A program made the translations under genes and the position numbers. A DNA stretch of 64,000 nucleotides, taken from NCBI GenBank assembly GCA_963712765.1, contig CAVQIX010000004.1:124001-188000 (forward strand), written 5' to 3'. Source of the stretch: CAXMST01 sp963712765 (GTDB lineage Bacteria > Actinomycetota > Thermoleophilia > Solirubrobacterales > 70-9). Positions 32,882 through 41,045 of the stretch are shown one piece after another (the stretch's first letter is position 1; every line of letters starts with the position of its first letter). The notes beneath the pieces were generated by a model that saw only the letters and a list, made by a program, of their open reading frames with translations, did no database searches and was not told the DNA's origin.

Positions 32882-35002
32882 TCAGGCCTTCGCCGTGTAC
32901 TGGCCCTTGCCCTTCAGAACGGCGTTCCTCTTGCCGCGCTTGCCGAAGTCGTCGATCTGGAGCTTGCCCCGTTTCAACGTGAATCGGGTCGAGCCGTCGC
33001 AGCGGTCGTTGGTCAGCCATTTGGTGCCGCGCACGGTGGCCGAGCCGCGCTTGCCCTTCGACTTGTACTTGCCCTTCTTGCCCTTGCCCCAGAGCCTGCG
33101 GCCTTTGCCGCGTCTCTTCCTCTCCGCGGCATCGACAGTCCGTCCACCGTCCGCGGCCACTCGCCTATTGCTGCAGTCGAGCTTCCCGATCAGCTTGACC
33201 TGGACGATGGGCCTTCTTCCCCGCTTCTGTCCAATCTTGAATCTGCCGTCGTAGAAGAGCATCCTCTGCAGCCTGCCGTTGTAGTCGGTGATCAGCACCA
33301 CCCGGCCCTTTCGCGCGTCCACCTTCGTGCCGATCGCGAGGGTCTCGCCTTCGACCAGTCGCCGAAAGCCACCGGGCCCGGGAGGGTTGACCAGGACCCT
33401 GCCGCGCTTGGGAACGAGCGTGGCCCGCTTGCCCTCCTTCGGTGGGCGTGGATCGGCGGGTCCGAGCACCGTGAGGTTGCGTCGGGCCGGCGTGGCGTCG
33501 CGGTTGGCTGCAGTATCGGTGGCCCGGACCTCGAAGCTGTGCGGGCCCGGGGCGAGAGGTCCGATCGTGGTCGGTGAACTGCAGAGGCTGAAGGCGCCGC
33601 CGTCGATCCGACAACCGAATCCGCTCGTGAACGCTGGATCGCTGGAGCTGAACGTAAAGGTCGGGGTGGTGTCCCTGGTGCTGCCGGTCGGGCCGGAGTC
33701 GATCATCGTCTGGGGCGGCGTCGTGTCTGCCTCGCGGTCGAAGGCGGCGATCGACCCGTCGACGGACGCGGCTACGTAGACATGCCCGCCGTCGGGGGAG
33801 ACGCTGACACCGCGCGCGCCGTCGAGGCCGTCGACGCCGCCGACGCCGTCGTCCTCGAACTCGACGAAGGTGAGTGAGCCGGTGGCTGGATTCCGGAAGA
33901 AGGCCGCGAGGGAGTCATCGCCCGCCGATGCCACATAGACATGCTTGCCGTCGGGTGAGGTGGTGACGCCGAACGCCCCATCGAGGCCATCTACCCCGCC
34001 GACGCCATCGGCCTCGAAGTCGACGAAGTTGAGCCCTCCCGTCGTCCCGTTACGGGACAGGACCGCGACCGCGTTGTCTCCCGACCCAGCGACGTAGACA
34101 TGCTTGCCGTCGGGCGAGGTCGTGACGCCACTGGCGCCGTCGAGGCCGTTCACCGTCCCACCCTCCGTGTCGCACCCCGGCGGCCCACCTGTGTCCCCGA
34201 CGCACTCGACGAAGCCGAGGGCACCTGTGGCCTGGTTTCGGGAGAACGCAGCCACGGCCCCGCCGGCCTCGTCCTCGGACGCGACGTAAACGTGCCTGCC
34301 GTCGGGTGAGGTGGTGACGGCTCCAGCGCCTCGAACGCCTTCGTCCTCGGTCTCGACGAAGCTGAGCTCGCCTGTGTCCTGGTCACGCGCGAAGGCCGCC
34401 AGCTCATCGTCGGAGAGCCCGGATGTCACGTAGACGTGCTTGCCGTCCGGGGAGACGTTGACGCCGCGGGCGAAGTCGAGGCCGTCCGCGGTTGTGCTGC
34501 AACCCACCGGTCCGGTGTCGTCGACGAGGCATTCGACGAAGCTGAGCGCTCCGGAGCTCGGGTCCCGGCTGAAGACCGCGAGGGCGTCGTCGTCCCTGGA
34601 GACGACGTAGACGTGCTTGCCGTCCGGTGAGACGGTCACGCCGCGGGCGAAGTCGAGGCCCTCGACGCCGCCGACGCCGTCGACCTCGGCTTCGACGAAG
34701 CCGACGGCACCCGTGATCGGGTTGCGGCTGAACGCAGCGACGGCATCGTCGCCCGAGGAGGCGACGTAGAGATGCTTGCCGTCCGGCGAAGCGCTGATCG
34801 CTCGAGCGACGTCGAGGCCGTTGACGGTGGAACCCTCGTCGCTACAGCTGGACGGCGAGCCCGTGTCCTCGAGGCACTCGACGAAGCTCAGCTCGCCCTC
34901 GGCGCCGAGCGCAGCAACGGCAAGAACCAAGCTCGCGATGATGGCCAGGGCGACGGCAAGCCAGCGGGCTGGTCCAAGACGGTTTGCCGAAGAGCGTCTC
35001 AC
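32882..35002 (-). CDS. Exported seven-bladed beta-propeller protein with Ig-like and FecR-like domains
   Basis: A 706-residue protein. An N-terminal anchor or signal (about 12-33) is followed by seven repeats ending in S-P-D-G-K/R/G-H-V/L-Y-V (near residues 72, 125, 184, 232, 296, 349, 402), a complete lactonase-type propeller. An Ig-like domain (about 430-515, TPTFTFSSSDPAFTSGFGCRIDG) comes next, then a FecR-like module (about 530-610, GTKVDARKGRVVLITDYNG and FYDGRFKIGQ) and a basic C-terminal module (VRGTKWLTNDRCDG). It is probably cell-surface or secreted. The cyclase gene follows after 24 bases. Confidence 0.85.
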   Translation of the reverse strand: MRRSSANRLGPARWLAVALAIIASLVLAVAALGAEGELSFVECLEDTGSPSSCSDEGSTVNGLDVARAISASPDGKHLYVASSGDDAVAAFSRNPITGAVGFVEAEVDGVGGVEGLDFARGVTVSPDGKHVYVVSRDDDALAVFSRDPSSGALSFVECLVDDTGPVGCSTTADGLDFARGVNVSPDGKHVYVTSGLSDDELAAFARDQDTGELSFVETEDEGVRGAGAVTTSPDGRHVYVASEDEAGGAVAAFSRNQATGALGFVECVGDTGGPPGCDTEGGTVNGLDGASGVTTSPDGKHVYVAGSGDNAVAVLSRNGTTGGLNFVDFEADGVGGVDGLDGAFGVTTSPDGKHVYVASAGDDSLAAFFRNPATGSLTFVEFEDDGVGGVDGLDGARGVSVSPDGGHVYVAASVDGSIAAFDREADTTPPQTMIDSGPTGSTRDTTPTFTFSSSDPAFTSGFGCRIDGGAFSLCSSPTTIGPLAPGPHSFEVRATDTAANRDATPARRNLTVLGPADPRPPKEGKRATLVPKRGRVLVNPPGPGGFRRLVEGETLAIGTKVDARKGRVVLITDYNGRLQRMLFYDGRFKIGQKRGRRPIVQVKLIGKLDCSNRRVAADGGRTVDAAERKRRGKGRRLWGKGKKGKYKSKGKRGSATVRGTKWLTNDRCDGSTRFTLKRGKLQIDDFGKRGKRNAVLKGKGQYTAKA
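33773..34789. repeat. Seven coding repeats (propeller blades)
   Basis: The motif that reads on the + strand as gacatgcttgccgtcgggtg and variants recurs about every 145-195 bases seven times across this span. Each copy encodes the S-P-D-G-K-H-V-Y-V strand of a propeller blade, so these are protein-level repeats, not a CRISPR array: copies are diverged, unevenly spaced and in frame. Confidence 0.85.
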
Positions 35003-35293
35003 GAATCCAGGGCGAACGTAACAGCCCTGAGCATCGGATGGGCCCCGTGTGACTCATCTCACCTCCGGCTCTGGCCGAGCGTCCTGGGGTCGGTTCGAAC
35101 GGGGGCTGGCCCCGCGAAGCTCTCCGCGACTGCTGGGCGTTGCTCGGGAGAGACGGTCCCCCGGCTTTCCGGTGAGCCGAACCTCGGCCCGATCCTTGCC
35201 CGCGTCGACCTCCTAGCGGGCCACCTCGCGAAGTCCGTCGGTCGAGCGCCCAGCCAGCTTGCCCGGGGGAGGGCGCTCTGCCATGCTCGGCAG
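35003..35293. other. Divergent intergenic region
   Basis: 291 bases between the propeller gene (minus) and the small membrane gene (plus). It should hold both promoters, but no convincing -35/-10 pair, operator palindrome or RNA structure was seen by eye. Confidence 0.4.
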
Positions 35294-35551
35294 ATGATCG
35301 CGGGGGTTCAGCGGCCGAGGATGGCGGGGACCGCTTTGGTCATCATCGCGGCACTCGTCGCGCTGGCGCTGATCGTGCAGGAGGCGTGGGTCGACGCGGT
35401 CCTGACGGTGATCGGCTGGGGCGCCGCGTTCATCGCAGCGATCCTTCTCGGCACTGGCTGGGGCCGAGCGGCCGCTGCCACCGGCGCGGTCGCGTTGGTC
35501 GCGATCCTGCTCTCGATCGCAGTCGGTGATGCCCCGCCGCGCCTACGCTGA
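35294..35551 (+). CDS. Small membrane protein
   Basis: An 85-residue protein from ATG 35294 with three short hydrophobic segments (GTALVIIAALVALALIV, AVLTVIGWGAAFIAAILL, AATGAVALVAILLSIAVG) and a short basic end. No family recognised. A 6-bp hairpin (35558-35573) follows the stop. The opposite-strand frame here is Thr/Ala-rich shadow and is left out. Confidence 0.5.
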   Translation: MIAGVQRPRMAGTALVIIAALVALALIVQEAWVDAVLTVIGWGAAFIAAILLGTGWGRAAAATGAVALVAILLSIAVGDAPPRLR

Positions 35552-35694
35552 ACCGATGCGCCGGTGACGGCGCCCAACGTTCGTCCAGGCGCGACCCCCG
35601 GACTGAACCGGGCCTCGGGCCGGGCCGATTGTCGTAGTGCCGCTTCAGTCCTATGGACGCGCCGGTCAGGCGTCCCCATCACCCCGAGTTAGCC

Positions 35695-36372
35695 CTAGCC
35701 CTGCTCGGGCTCCTCCTCACCGGATTCCTCGTCGCCGGATTCGTACAGGCTCTCGGCTGCCAGTGGGTTGAGCTTGCGGTCCCAGAGCTTGATCTCGAGG
35801 AACAGATCATCGCCGAAGCCGTGCACGGCATCGACGGCGACGAGCGTGAAGCGGCCATCGTTGACCGCGGCCTGGTCGATCACGTCGTTGCCGAACTCGG
35901 CGGAGGCGGCGATCGCGCCGCGGATCAAGGGGCTTCCCCAGATCAGCGTCACCTCGCCGCCGCGACCACCGTCGCCCCGCCACTGGCCGATGACGCTGTC
36001 GTTGAGGTCGATCTTCCAATCGGCGTTGTCGGCGGCGACTACGTCGGTGAAATCGGCCTCGGCGTGGAGCTCGCTGGCACCACCCTGCTCACCCCTGGCG
36101 TAATCAACGTAGCCGTAGTACTCGGGGATCCCGTCGTGCTCGAGCTCGGCGGCGGAGCCGATGATCGGCACGTAGGTCCGGTCGCCCCAGGTGCGCTCGG
36201 GGAAGAAGCGGATCGTGTCGGGGTCGATCGGAGCCCCGGCGTCGGCTTGGAACTCCTCACATGCCTCGGCGAATGCGCTCCCCAGCCGCTGCTCCCACTC
36301 GCCGTAGGGCTTGGCGTCCTGGGGCGTATCGGCCAGGAAGCGGGGAAAGGGGCGGGCGATCGGTGGACTCAT
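35695..36372 (-). CDS. Conserved-looking hypothetical protein
   Basis: A 225-residue soluble, acidic protein with no signal peptide. It has ordered-looking stretches (PIDPDTIRFFPERTWGDRTYVPIIGSA, YYGYVDYARGEQG, VVAADNADWKIDLNDSVIGQWRG) and a glutamate-rich tail. The mix of short strands and aspartates suggests a beta-rich domain, but I do not recognise it. Downstream of the GalT-like gene on the same strand, 37 bases away. Confidence 0.65.
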   Translation of the reverse strand: MSPPIARPFPRFLADTPQDAKPYGEWEQRLGSAFAEACEEFQADAGAPIDPDTIRFFPERTWGDRTYVPIIGSAAELEHDGIPEYYGYVDYARGEQGGASELHAEADFTDVVAADNADWKIDLNDSVIGQWRGDGGRGGEVTLIWGSPLIRGAIAASAEFGNDVIDQAAVNDGRFTLVAVDAVHGFGDDLFLEIKLWDRKLNPLAAESLYESGDEESGEEEPEQG

Positions 36373-36409
36373 CGGCTCGGGAGCCTAGATCAACGGCGTG
36401 GCCGGGCGC

Positions 36410-37495
36410 TCAGGCGAGCGCGGCGCGGAGATCCGCCGCCGCGCGCTCGGGCGCGTAGACATTGATGTCAACGCCGGTCCCGAGCTCGAAGCCGGCCAGG
36501 ATCCCGAGCCGCGGGATGAGATCGATGTGCCAGTGGAACTCCTCGATGCCGCGGGGAGCGGTCCTCACCCAGAGGTTGAACTGCGGGATCGACCCAAAGG
36601 CACCTTCGAGGGCCGTCAGCGCTGTCGTGAGCATCGCTGCGCCGCGATCGTCGCTCTCGAATCGTGCGGCGGCCGTCCGCGGGACGATCCGCAGCTCGAA
36701 CGGTGAGCGGGATGCCCAGGGGCAGAGGAGGATCGCCTCCGAATCGACGGCGACGACGCGCTCCCTCCGGCGCACCTCTTCGACGATCACGTCCTCGAGC
36801 AGGTGGCCGCCCATCGTCCGCTCGTTGTAGGCGTTGAAGCGCTCGCGCTCGCGTGCGACCTCGGCGGGCACGAAGTCGAGCGCGTAGAGCTGGGCGTGGC
36901 TGTGCTCGAGCGAAGCGCCAGCCAGGGGGCCTTCGTTGACGATCAGGTGCACGAGTGAGGCCTCCCCGGCGTGTGCCGCCACCCGCGCCCGCCAGGCCTC
37001 CATGGCCGCCGAGATGCCGGCCTCGCCGAGGTCGGCGAGCCGGGTCCGGTGCTCGGGGCAATTGACGATCACCTCGTGCGCACCTACCGCCGGGGTTGGG
37101 GTGAACAGTCCGGGCTCGGACATCCGTGAGGAGGAGCGCAACGGGTCGGCGGCGCTGCTGAGACCCGAGTCGAGCGGGCCCCGAGCAACGCGGCCGTGAC
37201 CCTCCTCGGGGGCCGTGGCGAGCGCCGGGTAGAGGTTGGGCACCGAGCGCTGGGTCCAGCCAGGCGTGTCGGCGGCGCCACCTTCGGGCCGATTCGCCCA
37301 GACCTCCGCTGGAGTGCGCTCCTCGCGCCCCTCACAGAAGGGACAGCTGTCGGCGGCCCCGGGAGCGGTGAGAGCCGGAGTCGGCTCGAAGGTGTCGGGC
37401 CGCTCGGCTCGAGCGGGGGCGAGGATCCGGCGCAGCCCGGTGAGCTGGTCGATCCTGGTCTGGGGACCCTCAGCAGCGACGACGGACTCAACCAC
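36410..37495 (-). CDS. galT: Galactose-1-phosphate uridylyltransferase-like protein (HIT superfamily)
   Basis: A 361-residue protein from GTG 37495, overlapping the GNAT gene end by 8 bases. The zinc cysteines Cys51/Cys54 (SCPFCEGRE) and the two HIT-like halves are visible: SLEHSHAQLYAL in the first and EEFHWHIDLIPR in the second. True GalT has H-P-H in its active site; here the equivalent is H-S-H-A-Q, close to ADP-glucose/other nucleotide phosphorylase-like members of the family. Galactose metabolism is therefore not certain, and no galK or galE is adjacent. Confidence 0.75.
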   Translation of the reverse strand: MVESVVAAEGPQTRIDQLTGLRRILAPARAERPDTFEPTPALTAPGAADSCPFCEGREERTPAEVWANRPEGGAADTPGWTQRSVPNLYPALATAPEEGHGRVARGPLDSGLSSAADPLRSSSRMSEPGLFTPTPAVGAHEVIVNCPEHRTRLADLGEAGISAAMEAWRARVAAHAGEASLVHLIVNEGPLAGASLEHSHAQLYALDFVPAEVARERERFNAYNERTMGGHLLEDVIVEEVRRRERVVAVDSEAILLCPWASRSPFELRIVPRTAAARFESDDRGAAMLTTALTALEGAFGSIPQFNLWVRTAPRGIEEFHWHIDLIPRLGILAGFELGTGVDINVYAPERAAADLRAALA

Positions 37496-37910
37496 GGCTG
37501 ATCCGCTTCCGCATCTTGACGTGGGGGATCTTGGCCTCGATGAAGGTTTCCCCCTCCGGCCCGAACCCGCGACCGGCATAAAAGCTCACGGCCCGCCGCT
37601 GGGCATGGAGCACGATCTCGCCGGCGCCGGCCGAGCGCGCCTCGGCCTCGGCGGCGGCCATCAGGCGCCTGCCGTCGCCCTGGCCACGGCGATGCTCGGC
37701 GACCGCCATGCGGCCGAGCCTGCAGACCCCCTCTCCTTCGCAGAGCAGGCGGCAGGTCGCGACCACAGCTCCCCCCTCGACTCCAACGATGTGGATCGCT
37801 CCCGGATCGAGGCCGTCGAACTCCTCGGCCGAGCTGACACCCTGCTCGTCGCAGAAGACCTCGGTCCGCAGCGCATAGGCGGACCCGAGCTCTTCGCCGG
37901 AGCGCACCAC
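37488..37910 (-). CDS. GNAT-family N-acetyltransferase (ElaA-like)
   Basis: A 140-residue acetyltransferase. ALRTEVFCDEQGVSSAEEFDGLD is typical of the ElaA branch, and the acetyl-CoA loop reads LGRMAVAEHRRGQGDGRRLM. GTG 37910 is the given start, but the frame remains open for about 12 sensible residues upstream (VIGPLETDRYFG), so the true start may be a non-standard codon upstream. Substrate unknown. Confidence 0.85.
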   Translation of the reverse strand: MVRSGEELGSAYALRTEVFCDEQGVSSAEEFDGLDPGAIHIVGVEGGAVVATCRLLCEGEGVCRLGRMAVAEHRRGQGDGRRLMAAAEAEARSAGAGEIVLHAQRRAVSFYAGRGFGPEGETFIEAKIPHVKMRKRISRG

Positions 37911-37942
37911 CCCGAAGTAGCGATCGGTTTCCAGCGGCCCGA

Positions 37943-38824
37943 TTACTCGATCGGCTTCGGCGGGGGCGGAACCTCGGGCGGATCGGGAATCTCGGGCGGA
38001 TCGGGGATCTCGCCCGGGGCGCTCGGCTTCTCGCGCGGATCGGGACGGTCGGGGGGCTTGAAGTCCATGCCGCCCATCTGGCCGAAGGCCCGCATGAACT
38101 CGATCGGGAACGGGAAGACGATCGTCTGGTTCTCGTTGCCGCCCATCTCGATCAGCGTCTGCAGGTAGCGAAGCTGCAGGGTCGCCGGGTTCTGGCTGAT
38201 GATGTCGGCGGCCTGGCCGAGCTTGTCGGCGGCCTGGAACTCGCCATCGGCCGCGATCACCTTGGCTCGGCGCTCGCGCTCGGCCTCGGCCTGTCGGGCG
38301 ATCGCACGCTGCATGTCGGCCGGCAGCTCGACGTCCTTGACCTCGACGGTGGAGACCTTCACGCCCCAGGGCTCGGTCTGCTCATCGATGATCTGCTGGA
38401 GCTCTGAGTTGAGGCGCTCGCGCTCGGCCAGCAGAGCGTCGAGCTCGGCCTTGCCGAGCACCGACCTGAGCGTCGTCTGCGCGATCTCGGATGTGGCCCG
38501 GAGGAAGTTCTCGACCTCGGTGATCGCCATGTTGGAGTCGATCACACGGAAGTAGGCGACCGCGTTGACGCGGACGGTGACGTTGTCCTTGGTGATCACC
38601 TCCTGGGGTGGAACGTTGAGCGTGATCGTTCGCAGGTCGACTCGGACCATCTGATCGACGACCGGGATCAGGAACACAAGGCCCGGCCCCTTTGTCGCGA
38701 TCAGGCGGCCCAACCGGAAGATCACTCCGCGCTCGTACTCGCGCAGGATGCGAACGGACATCGAGAGCAGAATCAGCCCCAACAGGACCAGCGCCCCGAT
38801 TATTGCCAGTGCTACACCCATCAA
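37943..38824 (-). CDS. Slipin (SPFH/band 7) membrane protein
   Basis: A 293-residue protein. One N-terminal hydrophobic hairpin (VALAIIGALVLLGLILLSMSV) is followed by the SPFH domain (EYERGVIFRLGRLIATKGPGLVFLIPVVDQMVRVDLRTITL), a charged helix (RQAEAERERRAKVIAADGEFQAA) that drives oligomers, and a Pro/Glu tail. It overlaps the NfeD stop by 4 bases, the standard NfeD-slipin operon. Both act in membrane microdomains. Confidence 0.95.
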   Translation of the reverse strand: MMGVALAIIGALVLLGLILLSMSVRILREYERGVIFRLGRLIATKGPGLVFLIPVVDQMVRVDLRTITLNVPPQEVITKDNVTVRVNAVAYFRVIDSNMAITEVENFLRATSEIAQTTLRSVLGKAELDALLAERERLNSELQQIIDEQTEPWGVKVSTVEVKDVELPADMQRAIARQAEAERERRAKVIAADGEFQAADKLGQAADIISQNPATLQLRYLQTLIEMGGNENQTIVFPFPIEFMRAFGQMGGMDFKPPDRPDPREKPSAPGEIPDPPEIPDPPEVPPPPKPIE

Positions 38825-40185
38825 TCCGCTCCTTCGTCTGGTTCGCCATCTGATCGATCGCCGCCGCCGAGCGGCTCCACCTCGAGGGTGAGACCGTCGA
38901 CCGACTGCACTCTGACTCTAGCGCCGAGCCCGACTCGCTCCCCCTCGCCGCTCGGTCGCGCCCGCCACAGCGCCCCCTGGACGAACACCTGGCCGACCGG
39001 CTCGAGCGGCTGCCGGACCACCGCCACGGCCCCGACCAGCTCCTCCCAGCCGGTCAGGACCGGGTTCTTCCGCGCCTCGACCACCTTGCGGACGACGAAG
39101 ATCATCCCGGCCCCGATCACCAGCGCGAGGGCGATCACGACCGGCGGGCTGACCCCGAACTCATCGCTGTTGGTGTCGTAGAGCAACAGGCCCGACGCGG
39201 CCAAGGCGACCACGCCCGCCGCCCCGAGCACGCCTCCCGGTATCTGGGTCTCGGCGACGATCAGCCCTACCGCCAGCAGGAGGAGCAGCACACCGGCGAC
39301 AGCGACCGGGAGCTGGGCGGTTCCGAACAGGCCGAGCAGGAGCGCGACGGCGCCGAGAGCGCCCGGCACCAGCGTTCCCGGGTTGAAGATCTCGAAGCCG
39401 ATTCCCGCGAGGCCGATCAGCAGGAGAAGGAAGGAGACGTTCGGATTGACGAGGATCTGGAGCAGGTCGAACTGCAGCGGCATGTCGCGGTTCTCGATCG
39501 CGAGGCCGCCGGTGTCGAGCTCGCCGGCCTTGGGGCCGATGACCTCGAATCCGTCGAGCTCGCTCAGCAGCTCCTCCTGGCTGGAGGCGACGACATCGAC
39601 CAGGTTCCGCTCCAGGGCCACGGCGGCGGGGACGTTGGTCGCCTCACGCACCATCTCGACCGCGAGATCTGCGTTGCGCCCGTGCTCGCTGGTAAGCGCC
39701 CGGACGTAGGCCGCGGCGTCGTTCTCGATCTTGCGGCCCAGCGTCTCGTCGATCTCTCCGGCGCCTCCAGGCCCGATCGAGATCGGGGTCGCCGAGCCGA
39801 TATTGGTCTGGGGGGCCATCGCGGCCACGTCGCCGGCCTGGGTGACGAACAGGCCGGCCGATGCGGCGCGGGCGCCGTCGGGCGAGACGTAGACCACCAC
39901 CGGGGCGGGCGCGGCGATGATGTCCTTGACGATCTCGCGCATCGAGTCGATCAGGCCGCCCGGGGTGTCGAGTCGGATGATCACCAGTTCCGCTCCCTTC
40001 TCCTCCGCCTCGCCAAGAGCCTGATCGACCCAGCTCTCGGTGGCGGGATCGATCGTCCCGGTCAGCTCGATCGAGTAGGCGAGACCGCCCTCGCCCTGTT
40101 GCGCTCCGGCCGGGAGCGCCATCGCGAGGGCCAGCAGCGGTGCGAGCAGGAGCGCGAGCAGTGCTGAGGGGCGGACGTGATTCAT
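38821..40185 (-). CDS. nfeD: NfeD-family ClpP-like membrane serine protease
   Basis: A 454-residue protein from ATG 40185. A signal peptide (LLALLLAPLLALAMALPAGA) precedes an extracytoplasmic ClpP-like domain (IIRLDTPGGLIDSMREIVKDI, ARAASAGLFVTQAGDVAAMAP, with the Ser in the ASAG loop), then about four TM helices, and a C-terminal OB-fold NfeD domain (GAVAVVRQPLEPVGQVFVQGALWRA). The enzyme is expected to cut slipin or membrane proteins. An upstream in-frame extension of 142 residues is a shadow and rejected. Confidence 0.95.
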   Translation of the reverse strand: MNHVRPSALLALLLAPLLALAMALPAGAQQGEGGLAYSIELTGTIDPATESWVDQALGEAEEKGAELVIIRLDTPGGLIDSMREIVKDIIAAPAPVVVYVSPDGARAASAGLFVTQAGDVAAMAPQTNIGSATPISIGPGGAGEIDETLGRKIENDAAAYVRALTSEHGRNADLAVEMVREATNVPAAVALERNLVDVVASSQEELLSELDGFEVIGPKAGELDTGGLAIENRDMPLQFDLLQILVNPNVSFLLLLIGLAGIGFEIFNPGTLVPGALGAVALLLGLFGTAQLPVAVAGVLLLLLAVGLIVAETQIPGGVLGAAGVVALAASGLLLYDTNSDEFGVSPPVVIALALVIGAGMIFVVRKVVEARKNPVLTGWEELVGAVAVVRQPLEPVGQVFVQGALWRARPSGEGERVGLGARVRVQSVDGLTLEVEPLGGGDRSDGEPDEGAD

Positions 40186-40283
40186 CGCCCTCCGATTATC
40201 CCGACCGCGGACAGCGGGCACTCCGCGGCAGGAGCGCGGCGGCCCCGACAACGCTCCCGATCGCCACAGATGCCGGCCTCGGG

Positions 40284-40883
40284 TCAGTTCTGTAGCGCGT
40301 ACCTGTTGATGTCGGCGGCGAGCTCTTCCTCGCTCGGGTAGACGCCGCGGCGGACGTGCACGATCTCGCCCTCGCGGTCGAGGAAGACGGTTGCGGGGAA
40401 CTCCTGACGGACGTCGAACGCTCCGGCCAGCTCGAGGTCGGGGTCGAGAAAGCTGGGGTAAGGGATCGGGTGGCCGCGGAGGAAGGTCTCCGCGCCCTCG
40501 ACGGAATCGTCGGAGTTGATCCCGACGAAGGCGACCTCGTCCGCGTGCTCGGCCGCCTGCTTCTGCAGGTGCGGGAACTCGGCCCGGCAGGGCCCGCACC
40601 ACGAAGCCCACTTGTTGACCACGATCGGGAAGCCCTCAAGCTCTGCGAGCCTGGCCTCGACGGCGCCGAGGCCGCCGTCGAGAAGGGCGTCTCCGTCGGC
40701 GTACAGGGACGCCAGCCGAGGCGGCGCCCCCTCGAGCGCCCTGCTGTAGTCGGGAGCGTCGGCGGCGGCTCCCGGGTCGAGTGCGGGGTCCTCCGCCGAG
40801 CCGCAGGCAGCGAGCGCGAATGCCGCGATCAGGGCGGCTGCCGCGAGGGCGATTCGCCGTGCATTTCGGGGTGGTGATGCCAT
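40284..40883 (-). CDS. Thioredoxin-like lipoprotein (TlpA/ResA type)
   Basis: A 199-residue protein from ATG 40883. The signal ends in a lipobox (FALAAC, Cys27). The thioredoxin domain has NKWASWCGPCRAEFPHLQK with redox cysteines Cys96 and Cys99 and a cis-Pro segment EFPATVFLD. It acts outside the membrane as a thiol-disulfide reductase. Given the Ccm genes elsewhere in the window, keeping apocytochrome c cysteines reduced is a possible role. Confidence 0.9.
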   Translation of the reverse strand: MASPPRNARRIALAAAALIAAFALAACGSAEDPALDPGAAADAPDYSRALEGAPPRLASLYADGDALLDGGLGAVEARLAELEGFPIVVNKWASWCGPCRAEFPHLQKQAAEHADEVAFVGINSDDSVEGAETFLRGHPIPYPSFLDPDLELAGAFDVRQEFPATVFLDREGEIVHVRRGVYPSEEELAADINRYALQN

Positions 40884-41045
40884 GCCGCTCCGTGGGGTGG
40901 TTAAATGGGCGTCGGTCCCAAGGGGAACTCTTGGACCGGGGAGGCAGTTCGGCAGGGACAGACCCGAGCCGACCACTGGCCTCCATCGAGCTTACTGCGC
41001 CCTCTGTTCCGCTCTGGATCAACGCGCGCAGGCAACCAGCCTTTC

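Noticed and set aside
33773..34789. Regularly recurring sequence that could suggest a CRISPR or tandem-repeat array
   Set aside because: The copies are diverged, 145-195 bases apart, all in one reading frame, and encode propeller-blade strands.
35308..35682. 124-codon minus-strand frame over the small membrane gene
   Set aside because: Ala/Thr/Arg-rich and domainless; the + strand frame shows clear hydrophobic helices, though this choice is only moderately secure.
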